This document shows positions 7,223-15,676 of a stretch of 64,000 bases of DNA, in pieces. The position numbers and the translations under genes were made by a program. Each line of letters begins with the position of its first letter. Position 1 is the first letter of the stretch. Source of the stretch: Litoribrevibacter albus. Its GTDB lineage: Bacteria; Pseudomonadota; Gammaproteobacteria; Pseudomonadales; Litoribrevibacteraceae. The stretch is taken from contig NZ_BSNM01000011.1 of NCBI RefSeq assembly GCF_030159995.1, forward strand, positions 248,001 through 312,000. Direction: 5' to 3'. The notes beneath the pieces were generated by a model, which was given only the letters and a program-made list of their open reading frames with translations, was not told the DNA's origin and ran no database searches.

Positions 7223-9523
7223 CTACTGAGTCAGCGGGATTTGAGGAGCCCATTGTAACCACTTATCGCTCGGCTCTGCGTAGAGGGTATATTGAGCTCC
7301 AGGTGCGGCATCACCTCCCATTACACTCTCCGGTGGTGTCGCAAGTGCGATCCCGCCTTCAAGAATGGACTCTAATGACGAGGTCTTCAATTTCGCACCA
7401 CCGAACAAGCTGAAATCAAACCCAATACCACTGGTTGTCCAGAACACGGTATTTTGTTTGATTAACGGAGTGTAACGGCTTTCAATATTGGCATAGATGT
7501 AGACTTGAGTAGCTTGTTCGGATAACGCCGTCGCGGTCACTTCCCCTACTACAATATCCCGATAGTACAGCTTCACACCTTCTTTGATGGACCCCAAACG
7601 ATCAGCCGTCAAAACAATATTTAATCCTCGGGATTTCTCTTCTTTCACCGGCTTATTAAGCAAGCCTTTAAAGGTATTCGTCTTCTTACCTCCACCCGGC
7701 AACACGCTAATGTATTTCCCGGTTACCAAGGTGCCTAAGTTCGCCGTCTTGACTAGGCTTAACTCAGGTTGAACTAACCAAAACTGTGTCTTTTCACGAG
7801 CTAACTGGTGGGCAGATGGATACAGCAAGACATCAACCATAACGCCATTGAGATCAGGATTAAGAGCAACCGCTTTTACTTCACCAACGGATACTCCCAG
7901 ATACTGAACTTCTGTGCCCACTTTCAAACCACTGCCATCATCAAAATGAATCGAAATTTGAACACCTTCAGAGTGTGCACTTTCATAGCTGGAAAAGAGA
8001 TCAAACACCTCTCCATCTTTGGCTGGGCTTTTGTTGCCAAATTCTGGCGTATAGAGTTCGATGCCTCCCGCCAGAATGGTTTGAACGGAAGGTGCTCGGA
8101 CCTTGATTCCTTCCAAACCACCAGAGATTTCCACACCACCCGCATTCCAGAAACGGCTATTTTGTTTTACCAGATGTTCGTAATCGTGCTCAATAAAGAC
8201 ATCCAACAACACAGATTGACGATCTTTCGATAACTCGTAGGACTGCACCACACCAATCGGGATATTTCGATACAGAATGTCCGTGCCTCGATCAATAGAT
8301 TTTAGCGAACTGGATTTCAGCGTAATGTGTAGACCCGGTGTCGATTTATCCCTCTTTGGCGGCTGATCCAAAGCCACGAACCGATGCTGCGGTTTACCTG
8401 TTAACGACGCATCAACTTCAATAACCCCGGCGCCCAATAGACTCTCGATTCCAGACACCTCAGTCAAGCTGATCACAGGCTTTGGTAGCCAAAACTTCAT
8501 GCTTTCATTCAAAGCAGGTTCAGACCTTGGATCCATTGAAATGGTTGCAATCATGCCATCCAAACCAGCAGTAGGTTTTACATCAATCACTTTACCCACT
8601 GTCACGCCTTTATATTGCACTTCCGTAGAACCAACCCGTAATCCTTTGGCGGTTTTAAATTTTACGTAAACGAGAATCCCCGTATGGGCTGAATCAAAAT
8701 CTTCATAAAGTGTAAACTTTTGACCATTAGTGACTTCACTCGCCCCGTGTTGTGAATCCGGCGTATCCAAGGAAATGCCACCTGTAATTAATGACGCCAG
8801 TGAATCCACTTGTACCTTAAAGCCGGAGAAATCTCCGGTGAACGCCAAGCCACTGCTTTCCCAGAACCGGGTATTTGAGTTGATGATGTCAACGTACTCT
8901 GGATTGATGAAAATTTTTATCGCGACCTTTTTAAAATCTTCATCAAAGTTGTAATCCAATACTTCACCCACTTCAATTCGACGATGCAGTACCGGAGCGC
9001 CACGCACAATGGACCCCAAACGCTCACTGATTAACGTCAGCTCCAAGCCTCCCCCTTCCTTTGCCTGAACTGGCGGGTGATCTAATGCGTTAAATTTCCG
9101 GGCTGGAGTCCCTTCTTGATATAAGAGCTGAAAATAATTACCCGATACCAATGCTTCCAGCCCCGAGACACCACTGAAATTTACTTCCGGTCGCACCAAC
9201 CAAATCTGACTGGCATTGGTTAACAAGGGTTCAGCAAATCGTTTCACCCGTAGGGTGGCAAGAATACCTTTGAAATCTTTCGCATCGAGCTCATAACTGT
9301 CCAGAACCCCAATGCTGATGCCCTGGTATTTTATTTCCGTTTTTCCTTCTACCAGGCCAGTGGCTGAGTCCAAATTAACCTGGATTTCAATATCCCCTTC
9401 CACCAGGTTTTTATAAACCAACCAACCAGCAATTAAGAGAGCAAGTACCGGTAATAACCAGTAGATGGAAACACCTTCTTTCTCGTGCACAACAGCGGTT
9501 GCGATTTCAGTTTTCTCTGTCAC
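7223..9523 (-). CDS. MCE-domain lipid-transport protein with six MCE repeats (PqiB/LetB-like)
   Basis: A 766-residue inner-membrane-anchored periplasmic protein. It has one N-terminal transmembrane helix (about residues 20-40) and six tandem MCE/MlaD domains starting near 44, 158, 282, 398, 517 and 637. Each is marked by a GL-x-x-G-x-x-[IV]-x-[YH]-[RKQ]-x-I-x-[VI]-G pattern such as GLVEGKTEIKYQGISIG. E. coli PqiB has three such domains and LetB (YebT) seven, so six is intermediate. Such proteins stack MCE rings into a tunnel that carries phospholipid between the two membranes. The gene overlaps the upstream pqiA-like gene by four bases. Confidence 0.9.
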   Translation of the reverse strand: MTEKTEIATAVVHEKEGVSIYWLLPVLALLIAGWLVYKNLVEGDIEIQVNLDSATGLVEGKTEIKYQGISIGVLDSYELDAKDFKGILATLRVKRFAEPLLTNASQIWLVRPEVNFSGVSGLEALVSGNYFQLLYQEGTPARKFNALDHPPVQAKEGGGLELTLISERLGSIVRGAPVLHRRIEVGEVLDYNFDEDFKKVAIKIFINPEYVDIINSNTRFWESSGLAFTGDFSGFKVQVDSLASLITGGISLDTPDSQHGASEVTNGQKFTLYEDFDSAHTGILVYVKFKTAKGLRVGSTEVQYKGVTVGKVIDVKPTAGLDGMIATISMDPRSEPALNESMKFWLPKPVISLTEVSGIESLLGAGVIEVDASLTGKPQHRFVALDQPPKRDKSTPGLHITLKSSSLKSIDRGTDILYRNIPIGVVQSYELSKDRQSVLLDVFIEHDYEHLVKQNSRFWNAGGVEISGGLEGIKVRAPSVQTILAGGIELYTPEFGNKSPAKDGEVFDLFSSYESAHSEGVQISIHFDDGSGLKVGTEVQYLGVSVGEVKAVALNPDLNGVMVDVLLYPSAHQLAREKTQFWLVQPELSLVKTANLGTLVTGKYISVLPGGGKKTNTFKGLLNKPVKEEKSRGLNIVLTADRLGSIKEGVKLYYRDIVVGEVTATALSEQATQVYIYANIESRYTPLIKQNTVFWTTSGIGFDFSLFGGAKLKTSSLESILEGGIALATPPESVMGGDAAPGAQYTLYAEPSDKWLQWAPQIPLTQ

Positions 9524-10179
9524 GATTCTTCCTTGATCTTAGTAGGGTTGGTTGGGTCTAACCTAGTGTCCAGATCCCATATTAATTTAGGATCAAACGC
9601 ATGGGCAGCCATCATGGTAATAACAACAACGGCAGAAAATGCAGTCGCACCGGTACCCGCCGTAATACTGGCGATGCCACCTAAATCCACCAGCGTTACC
9701 AAAATTGATACTACAAATAAGTCCAGCATGGACCACTTACCAATCACTTCAACAATGCGATAAGCCAGCGCACTTTGATGTTGATTCAGTGGAATTTTTC
9801 GATCGACCACTATCAGCAAAATAAGCAAGGCTAATAACTTCAACAAAGGCACTGCAATACTGGCAATAAACACGATCATCGCAATGGCCACCATGTCCAT
9901 ATCAATCAAAGCAATAACACCAGAGATAATGGTATCCGTTGATTCAGAACCGAGATATGTCACCGTCATGATCGGGTAAACATTGGCTAACACGAAGAGT
10001 ACAAATCCGGTCAGTACTAATGACCAGGTGGTTGAAACGCTCTTTGGCTGACGAAAGAACACCTTATGACCACAACGAGAGCACTGAGCAAAAGACTGTT
10101 CGGCAGGCATCTTCATCGTATGATGACAAACAGAGCAACCAACTAAGCCTTGGTCTTTTGCGACGACAAACTGATCCAA
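9520..10179 (-). CDS. PqiA/LetA-like membrane protein, second half-size protein
   Basis: An inner-membrane protein with four predicted helices. It starts with a zinc-ribbon-like segment (CSVCHHTMKMP, then CSRCGHKVFF), followed by the PqiA domain (VLANVYPIMTVTYLG, then DLFVVSILVTLVDLGG). It is the likely partner of the MCE protein encoded next. A GTG at 10209 would give a longer frame, but AAAGGAGGG sits seven bases before a TTG at 10179, giving 219 residues and a 37-base overlap with the upstream gene. In E. coli the two PqiA domains are fused in one chain of about 420 residues; here they are separate genes. Confidence 0.82.
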   Translation of the reverse strand: MDQFVVAKDQGLVGCSVCHHTMKMPAEQSFAQCSRCGHKVFFRQPKSVSTTWSLVLTGFVLFVLANVYPIMTVTYLGSESTDTIISGVIALIDMDMVAIAMIVFIASIAVPLLKLLALLILLIVVDRKIPLNQHQSALAYRIVEVIGKWSMLDLFVVSILVTLVDLGGIASITAGTGATAFSAVVVITMMAAHAFDPKLIWDLDTRLDPTNPTKIKEES

Positions 10180-10793
10180 TCGCTGCCCTCCTTTTCCATT
10201 CGACGCCACACTTCACCGGGTTCAAATCGGGTAGTGACTAAAATATCCAGAACCAAGAAGGTCAAAAAGCAGAACAATCCGATATCGATCACAATGTCGC
10301 CCATGTCCATCAGCTTAATGTAAGACAACAGGATGGCGATCAAATACACATCCAGCATCCCCCAAGCTTCTATTTTCTTGTGTAATCTCAGTGCATAGAT
10401 AACATCCTTGCCCCACCAGTTAAGATAGGCTCTCAAGGAGACAAAGAAGACCAGTAGAAACTTAATCAGGGGCACCACTATACTGCAAAAAAGAACCAGA
10501 ATTGCCATCCACCAATAGCCATCAACAGCCAATCGGAAGACCCCTTTGACCATGGTATTTTCACCATCGTTCCCCAGAATTGATAAGGTCATGATGGGTA
10601 AAAAGTTGGCAGGAATAAATAGCAGTAAGCCGCTGAATGCAATTAATAACGGGGGTAATAAACGACTTCGATAGTGTTTGATCAGTGCACCCTTACAACG
10701 CGGGCAACTGACAGAGTTACCTTCATTAAGCGCGGGAATAGAAACTAAGAGGTCACATTCATGACACACCATCATTTCAATGCTCTTAGTCAT
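10143..10793 (-). CDS. PqiA/LetA-like membrane protein, first half-size protein
   Basis: A 216-residue inner-membrane protein, the first gene of the lipid-transport operon. The N-terminus has two CxxC pairs (CHECDLLVSIP and CPRCKGALI), a small zinc-ribbon. Four hydrophobic helices follow, with the PqiA hallmarks IPANFLPIMTLSILG and EAWGMLDVYLIAILLSYIKL. It corresponds to the N-terminal half of E. coli PqiA or LetA, as the next gene does to the C-terminal half. Together with the MCE protein the set resembles a Let/Pqi system for phospholipid movement across the periplasm. Which of the two E. coli systems it matches cannot be decided from the six-domain MCE protein alone. Confidence 0.85.
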   Translation of the reverse strand: MTKSIEMMVCHECDLLVSIPALNEGNSVSCPRCKGALIKHYRSRLLPPLLIAFSGLLLFIPANFLPIMTLSILGNDGENTMVKGVFRLAVDGYWWMAILVLFCSIVVPLIKFLLVFFVSLRAYLNWWGKDVIYALRLHKKIEAWGMLDVYLIAILLSYIKLMDMGDIVIDIGLFCFLTFLVLDILVTTRFEPGEVWRRMEKEGSDWISLSSQKTKA

Positions 10794-10907
10794 CCTGACG
10801 TATTTCCTATCAGAGTTTCAGTATTGAGGGTTCTTTTTTAGACGATAGAATAGCCTGATTATATGGGGAAGGAAAAGCAAACCTTTAGGCGTTTTTTGAC
10901 TGAGAAT

Positions 10908-11438
10908 TCACTCGGCCTCTAATAACGTTTCTTTCGCGTATTTGATTTGGTCGGTGGTGAAGCCTCGATTAGCTAAATAGCGAAATGCTTTTTGGTAAGC
11001 TTGGTAGTCTTTGAGCTGCTCAATTGAGAACTTACGTTGCATTAATGCCAAAGCGTTCTCGAAGAAATCGATCTGCTCCTCTTCCACAACCTGATCAAAC
11101 AAAGCCCGATCACCACCTTTGAAGGACAGCTCACGAGAAATTTTTAACGGGCCATTGCCCGTCTGAGCTTTATGCCTGATGAACATGGCCGTAAATCGAT
11201 AATCGCTTTGATACCCTAAACCTTGCAGCTGTTCAATCACATCCGCCACGATGATCGCAACGTCATCCATGGGCATAGAATGAGAATGAGAATGAGAGAG
11301 TAGCTTAGATGTCAATTCTTGAGATGAGTATTCTCTGCGAGCTAACAAGCCAATGGCTTTATTTTTAAGCTCACTATAGAGCGTTTTCTTCATCGACTCA
11401 GTAGAGTCGTTTTCAGATTGGCTATCAGTTTTCTCCAT
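10908..11438 (-). CDS. recX: Regulatory protein RecX
   Basis: Modulates RecA filaments. The 176-residue protein has the RecX helical repeats: KAIGLLARREYSSQELTSKL, then GLGYQSDYRFTAMFIRHK and GNGPLKISRELSFKGG. A hydrophilic N-terminal extension of about 20 residues precedes the conserved part, and a Ser-His tract encoded by a 6-bp tandem repeat (11278-11295) lies in the first helix pair. recX is usually directly downstream of recA; here about 8.3 kb lies between the two coding regions and recX overlaps the 3' end of a protease gene by 14 bases, so it is probably transcribed with the protease. A second in-frame ATG at residue 16 is a possible start. Confidence 0.85.
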   Translation of the reverse strand: MEKTDSQSENDSTESMKKTLYSELKNKAIGLLARREYSSQELTSKLLSHSHSHSMPMDDVAIIVADVIEQLQGLGYQSDYRFTAMFIRHKAQTGNGPLKISRELSFKGGDRALFDQVVEEEQIDFFENALALMQRKFSIEQLKDYQAYQKAFRYLANRGFTTDQIKYAKETLLEAE

Positions 11439-12456
11439 ACAAAATCACCCACTCTCCACCGCGCCAAACCGTTAACTGCAATGGTCCATCTCGACTGGAA
11501 AGGTAGTCCCGGACATTCAAGAATCCGTCTTTAGAGACAAAAATCGGATGAGGCCCAACTTGAATAATCACATCACCACCAATCATGATGTCTGCCGCTC
11601 CCGGAATCTGCACCGGCAAAATTCCCGGTTTTAACCCCAAACGCTCCGCAGGTGACCCCTTCGCGACGCGCTGAACTAACAACCCTTGTGAATGAGGAAC
11701 ATTCAACGCCCGAGCCAACTCGCCTTTGATTGGGATGATGTCCGCACCAATCCAGGAAGGCGGACGATTGAGCAGAAGATCTTCAATCATGTTGATACTG
11801 GCAACAAAGCCCAGCCCCTCATTTCCACCCGATCGGGAACGGATATGACTGACGATGCCCACCAACTCACCTTCGGTGGTGTACATCGGGCCACCGGAAC
11901 TGCCCGAATTGATCGCTGCATCGGTTTGAATGAATTCCATCGAAATCAAATCATCATAGACCCGACGACCACTGACATTACCTACCGACAAGGTATGCTC
12001 CAGTCCGTATGGCGCGCCGACAAGAAAGACCTCTTGTCCTACCTTTAACTTATCGGAATCTCCCAGACTGGATACGGATATGGATTCCGGTACTGTTTCC
12101 AACTGAATCAACGCGACATCGGCCAGATAGGAACTACTCACCACCTTTGCAGTCGTGGTTTCGCCCGTCTTAAAGGTTACTTCAATACTCTCGGCCAGAT
12201 TCACCACATGAGACGCCGTTAACACCAAGCCTTTGGGATCTATAATCACCCCGGAACCTAATTCAGAGGTTTTCTTTTCGGTAATTCCTTGAGGTGAAAC
12301 CTGCTGTTCATGAACGATGGTTTTTAATACCACCACACTGTTCATGATTTTCAGGTAACCCTCACTGACATCTACGGCCCACGTGCTGGAACTGATTACA
12401 CTGAATAGCACTAACGAAGAGACAACAAAGAAACTCTTAAACCACCTAACCATCAT
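11425..12456 (-). CDS. Periplasmic trypsin-like serine protease with one PDZ domain (HtrA-like)
   Basis: A 343-residue exported protease. A signal peptide covers about residues 1-27 (ending SSTWA). The catalytic triad is visible as His83 in LTASHVV, Asp113 in ADVALIQL and Ser187 in NSGSSGGP. A single PDZ-like domain follows (about 230-335; GLLVQRVAKGSPAERLGLKPG). This arrangement is that of DegS or short HtrA proteins, but DegS keeps an N-terminal anchor while here a cleavable signal seems present. The role is probably envelope protein quality control. It lies between the two-component system and recX on the same strand. DegP is longer, with two PDZ domains. Confidence 0.85.
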   Translation of the reverse strand: MMVRWFKSFFVVSSLVLFSVISSSTWAVDVSEGYLKIMNSVVVLKTIVHEQQVSPQGITEKKTSELGSGVIIDPKGLVLTASHVVNLAESIEVTFKTGETTTAKVVSSSYLADVALIQLETVPESISVSSLGDSDKLKVGQEVFLVGAPYGLEHTLSVGNVSGRRVYDDLISMEFIQTDAAINSGSSGGPMYTTEGELVGIVSHIRSRSGGNEGLGFVASINMIEDLLLNRPPSWIGADIIPIKGELARALNVPHSQGLLVQRVAKGSPAERLGLKPGILPVQIPGAADIMIGGDVIIQVGPHPIFVSKDGFLNVRDYLSSRDGPLQLTVWRGGEWVILYGEN

Positions 12457-12695
12457 GCGCTTACCTACAAAGATTCAAAGATGCAGAAGTTTATATATTC
12501 GCAGATTTATACGTATTTGTAGATGGATACGTACTTACCTTTTTAACGAGCTTACCTGTTTAACGAACTTATAGATTTACACATACTTCGTATTTTATAT
12601 GTGTATAGACAGTGTACAGATAAATCAATGACGTCATCTCTGAATGTAACACCTTCTGAACGTGACAAATATCCAGAGTTAAAGGCGCTCTATCA
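12457..12695. promoter_or_regulatory. Intergenic region upstream of the protease gene with short direct repeats
   Basis: This 239-base AT-rich spacer contains a 17-bp tandem repeat (12534-12550 and 12551-12567, unit CTTACCTTTTTAACGAG with two changes, and a decayed third copy to 12584). It also has one copy of TATTTGTAG (12514-12522), the motif duplicated upstream of the response-regulator gene. It must hold the promoter of the protease-recX unit. No terminator with a T run is evident after the kinase gene. Confidence 0.45.
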
Positions 12696-14150
12696 CTAAA
12701 GTGCTTCCGAACCCCATGCGACCGTAGCACACAGACCATGAATGCCATCATCACGATTCGCTAGGTACAACTGCATACCGTGCATTTCTGCGACTTGTTG
12801 GCAGATTGATAAGCCTAAACCGCTCCCCATACCCTGAACATCGTGCGCTCGATAAAACCGTTCCATAACACGATCAAGTTCTTCATTAGGAATTCCCGGC
12901 CCCTGATCCAATATTTGAACATTTTCAGCCTGCACTTTAACGGTAATAGTGCTGTTATCATTGGTATAACGAACGGCATTCTCAATTAAGTTCTTAAATA
13001 AGATACGAATAGCTCCCGGATTCCCCTCTACACTTACACCGGAATCACATTGAACGTCCCAAACAATATGTTTGTCAGCGGCTTCGTTCGAGTACTCGTT
13101 CATTACCTCCTGGCAGACCAAAGTGAGGTTAAGCGGCTGCTTGTCCTGAAGTGTTTTCTGATGATCCAATCGACTCAACATCAAGAGTTGTTCGACCATA
13201 CCGGTTAATCGATCAATGCCTTTTAAGGATTGTTGAATAAACTTCTTTGTGTCTTCTGACTCAGCCACTCTTAAGGCATTTTGTAATTGAATCTTTGTCC
13301 CTGCCAACGGCGTCCTGAGTTCATGAGCGGCATCTGCGGTGAATTGTTGTTCCCGGGTCGCTGAATTTAATACTCGTCGAAATAGCGCATTCATCGAATC
13401 CACCAGTATCACTAATTCAGACGGAACACCCTCGCGACTGATGGCATTCAGGTTGGAGTAATCCCGATATTTTAACTCCTTGGAAATCACACGAACGGGT
13501 TTTAATCCGTATCCCACTAGCACCCACACTAAAATCGCTAATAACGGAGTAAGTACCAAAGGAATCATCAAAGTGCTCACCCCAATTTCCGTCACCATGC
13601 CATCACGAATTGAACGTCGTTGACCCACCAGAATAGTCAGGCCGGATTGATCATCCTTTAACACAAAAATTCGCCACAAGCGTTTAGACACGGTGATATC
13701 CCAGTACCCAGGCAGCAGGGTTTCAGGGTTCCATTCTGTGGAAGGATCTGAAGTAATCAACGTCTGCTGGGAGGCTCCCCACACCTGAAACGCCAGCTTC
13801 TTCTCATATTTGTGACCTTTGGTAGTTAAGCTCTCTTCGTACTCCTGTTGTTCATGGGCCTCTTCTAACGCTTTATCCTTTTCAAAGCTCAGGTATGGTT
13901 GAAACTGCAACATCGAAGTAGACTGTTCTTTCGTTTGAGAGTCTAAATACGGCGAGTTCAGATAATGAGCCATCATGCTTTGAAGAATCCGCGCCATCTG
14001 AGCCAGCTCCGCATCAAATAACTCTTCCACTTCTTCTTTGGTTTCGTGATAACTGAAAAACGCCGTTAAGCTACCAGCAATTGACACCAACAATATCAAT
14101 GAAACCAGTAAGAACTGACGAATGCTTCGACGCCCGAATAGAAAGGTCAT
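12696..14150 (-). CDS. Sensor histidine kinase (QseC/PmrB-like)
   Basis: A 484-residue membrane kinase. Two transmembrane helices (about 12-33 and 190-214) enclose a periplasmic domain of about 155 residues that is rich in Glu, including several E-x-x-E arrangements near residues 96-106. The cytoplasmic part has the H box with phospho-acceptor His276 (AAHELRTPLAG), the N box NLIENAVRYT, and the G boxes DQGPGIPNEE and GSGLGLSICQQV, all intact. It starts 10 bases after the response-regulator gene. E-x-x-E motifs bind ferric iron in PmrB; whether they do so here is inference. The signal is unknown. Confidence 0.9.
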   Translation of the reverse strand: MTFLFGRRSIRQFLLVSLILLVSIAGSLTAFFSYHETKEEVEELFDAELAQMARILQSMMAHYLNSPYLDSQTKEQSTSMLQFQPYLSFEKDKALEEAHEQQEYEESLTTKGHKYEKKLAFQVWGASQQTLITSDPSTEWNPETLLPGYWDITVSKRLWRIFVLKDDQSGLTILVGQRRSIRDGMVTEIGVSTLMIPLVLTPLLAILVWVLVGYGLKPVRVISKELKYRDYSNLNAISREGVPSELVILVDSMNALFRRVLNSATREQQFTADAAHELRTPLAGTKIQLQNALRVAESEDTKKFIQQSLKGIDRLTGMVEQLLMLSRLDHQKTLQDKQPLNLTLVCQEVMNEYSNEAADKHIVWDVQCDSGVSVEGNPGAIRILFKNLIENAVRYTNDNSTITVKVQAENVQILDQGPGIPNEELDRVMERFYRAHDVQGMGSGLGLSICQQVAEMHGMQLYLANRDDGIHGLCATVAWGSEAL

Positions 14151-14160
14151 AAGGAATTCA

Positions 14161-14823
14161 TTACTCAGATAAGTTAAGACAATAACCGATACCGCGAACG
14201 GTTTTAATCAGGGTTTTCCCCAGTTTTTTCCGTAGATGATGGACATGCACTTCCATCGCATTACTTTCCAAATCTTCTTCCCAACCATACAAAAGCTCTT
14301 CTAAGCGACTGCGCTCAAACACTTGGCCCGGGTGAGATGCCAACTCAAACAGAAGTTCATACTCTTTGCGACTGAGCGTCACCTCTTGGCCTTGTTTCAA
14401 TACGCGTCGTTGATCAGGAAGAATAACGACATCCCCTAACTCGATCTCGGGACGTGCGGATCCTCCCGAGCGTCGAACCAAAGCCCGCAGCCTGGCTTCC
14501 AGCTCATCAATATCAAACGGCTTAAGTAAGTAATCATCGGCGCCTAAATCCAATCCTTTGACCCGATCCTGTATTTGATCCCGTGCCGTCAAAACCATAA
14601 TCGGCACTTGCTTGTGTTGTGCTCGACACTTCTTAAGCACATCCAAACCATCCATGCCCGGCAATCCCAAATCCAAAACAACGCAATCGAAGGCTTCAGA
14701 CAAAATAGCATGTAACGCAGACACCCCATCCTTTACCCAATCGATGGTATTTCCACTCATCTTCAATGCTGACGACAAACCATCGCCCAGGAGTTCATCA
14801 TCTTCCACCAACAAAATACGCAC
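14161..14823 (-). CDS. OmpR-family response regulator (QseB/PmrA-like)
   Basis: A 220-residue transcription factor. The receiver domain (1-115) has the acidic pair in VEDDE, phospho-acceptor Asp51 in VVLDLGLPGMDG, the Thr of VLTARD and Lys of LLKPFD. The winged-helix DNA-binding domain (about 125-218) contains LSRKEYELLFELASHPGQVF, then EVHVHHLRKKLG and TVRGIGYCL, typical of the QseB/PmrA branch. It pairs with the kinase downstream. A CTTAAG-N5-CTTAAG element of the type this subfamily binds lies at 19661-19677 before the T_hemolysin operon, which makes that operon a plausible target. Confidence 0.92.
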   Translation of the reverse strand: MRILLVEDDELLGDGLSSALKMSGNTIDWVKDGVSALHAILSEAFDCVVLDLGLPGMDGLDVLKKCRAQHKQVPIMVLTARDQIQDRVKGLDLGADDYLLKPFDIDELEARLRALVRRSGGSARPEIELGDVVILPDQRRVLKQGQEVTLSRKEYELLFELASHPGQVFERSRLEELLYGWEEDLESNAMEVHVHHLRKKLGKTLIKTVRGIGYCLNLSE

Positions 14824-14873
14824 ACGCGTCTCCTTTTAACCCCGTCCAATGAACATAACTATCTGCTACTCAT

Positions 14874-14895
14874 CTACAAATAACCTACAAATAGA
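14874..14895 (-). promoter_or_regulatory. 11-bp direct repeat upstream of the response-regulator gene
   Basis: Two adjacent 11-base units (CTACAAATAAC and CTACAAATAGA on the plus strand) lie 50 bases before the regulator start. OmpR/PhoB-type regulators often bind direct repeats with an 11-bp period, so this may be an autoregulatory site. It could equally be a chance tandem duplication. Confidence 0.35.
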
Positions 14896-14940
14896 CAAGG
14901 CCCCTTGGCTGGCACGACCAAAGAGCCTTAGTCTTTTTTT
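14893..14940 (+). terminator. Terminator-like hairpin, T run on the plus strand
   Basis: A long imperfect stem (AGACAAGGCCCCTTGG pairing with CCAAAGAGCCTTAGTCT) is followed by TTTTTTT on the plus strand. No plus-strand gene ends here. It lies between the TPR gene and the response-regulator gene, both on the minus strand. On that strand the stem is followed only by ATTTGTAGG, so termination of the operon there would be weak. Confidence 0.6.
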
Positions 14941-14951
14941 ACGATTAACGC

Positions 14952-15674
14952 TTATTCTTTCAGCTGATCCAATAAGTGCTTAATTTCTTGTCGGCGACCT
15001 TGATCCGCCAATGGGCGTAATGGTCTTGGATCAGACGCCATTGCTCTCTGCAAATATTGACGAGCTAAATCATAGCTGTCTTCACCGTCTTCTTCGACCA
15101 AATAACTCGCATACAGATAATTACTGTCAATACTGTCGGGCGCAATCTCTAACGCCTTGCGAAAATATTCGCGCGCCATATCACTATCACCAAAGGATAA
15201 AGGCCAGCCTGGGACTTTGTAATACAAGGTTGCAAGACTGGCATACGCAGAACCGTTTAAAGCTCGCTCATCAATCTTTAGCGCCTGTTCATAATACGCT
15301 TTCGCTTCCTTCACTTTGCCTAACGCGCTCAAGCCCCCGACTTCACCCGCATAAACACTGGTAATGATACCGTTCCAGATCAATAGATCTGGTTGATCTG
15401 GATGAGCAGCCAACGACTGATGCGCCTTATCAATTAACTGCTCAAACTGTTCCAGCTTATCTTGCTTCGGCACTTCATACTGGATATGCGCCCATTCCTG
15501 AGCCAATGCCAATGCTTCGTCTGAGAGTTCATTATTAGCTGAGACCAATGCTGAAGAGAAAACCAGACAACTTCCCAACAAAACACTGAATAGATTTTTC
15601 ACATAAAAGAACAATCCCTTGGCTCTGCCGACTCGTACTGCAGATGATCTATTAACGTTTAAAATTGACCACAT
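14952..15674 (-). CDS. Exported TPR-repeat protein
   Basis: A 240-residue protein with a hydrophobic segment (about 28-46, FSVLLGSCLVFSSALVSA) that looks like a signal sequence after an unusually long N-terminal extension. Helical TPR-like repeats follow (EAKAYYEQALKIDERA, MAREYFRKALEIAPDS, LARQYLQRAMASDPRP). The ATG at 15674 is two bases beyond the stop of the upstream dehydrogenase, and GGGAGGG lies eight bases before it. A GTG just before the hydrophobic segment is an alternative start giving a more usual signal peptide. It is the last gene of the T_hemolysin operon. Probably a periplasmic scaffold; the partner is unknown. Confidence 0.75.
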   Translation of the reverse strand: MWSILNVNRSSAVRVGRAKGLFFYVKNLFSVLLGSCLVFSSALVSANNELSDEALALAQEWAHIQYEVPKQDKLEQFEQLIDKAHQSLAAHPDQPDLLIWNGIITSVYAGEVGGLSALGKVKEAKAYYEQALKIDERALNGSAYASLATLYYKVPGWPLSFGDSDMAREYFRKALEIAPDSIDSNYLYASYLVEEDGEDSYDLARQYLQRAMASDPRPLRPLADQGRRQEIKHLLDQLKE

Positions 15675-15676
15675 AA

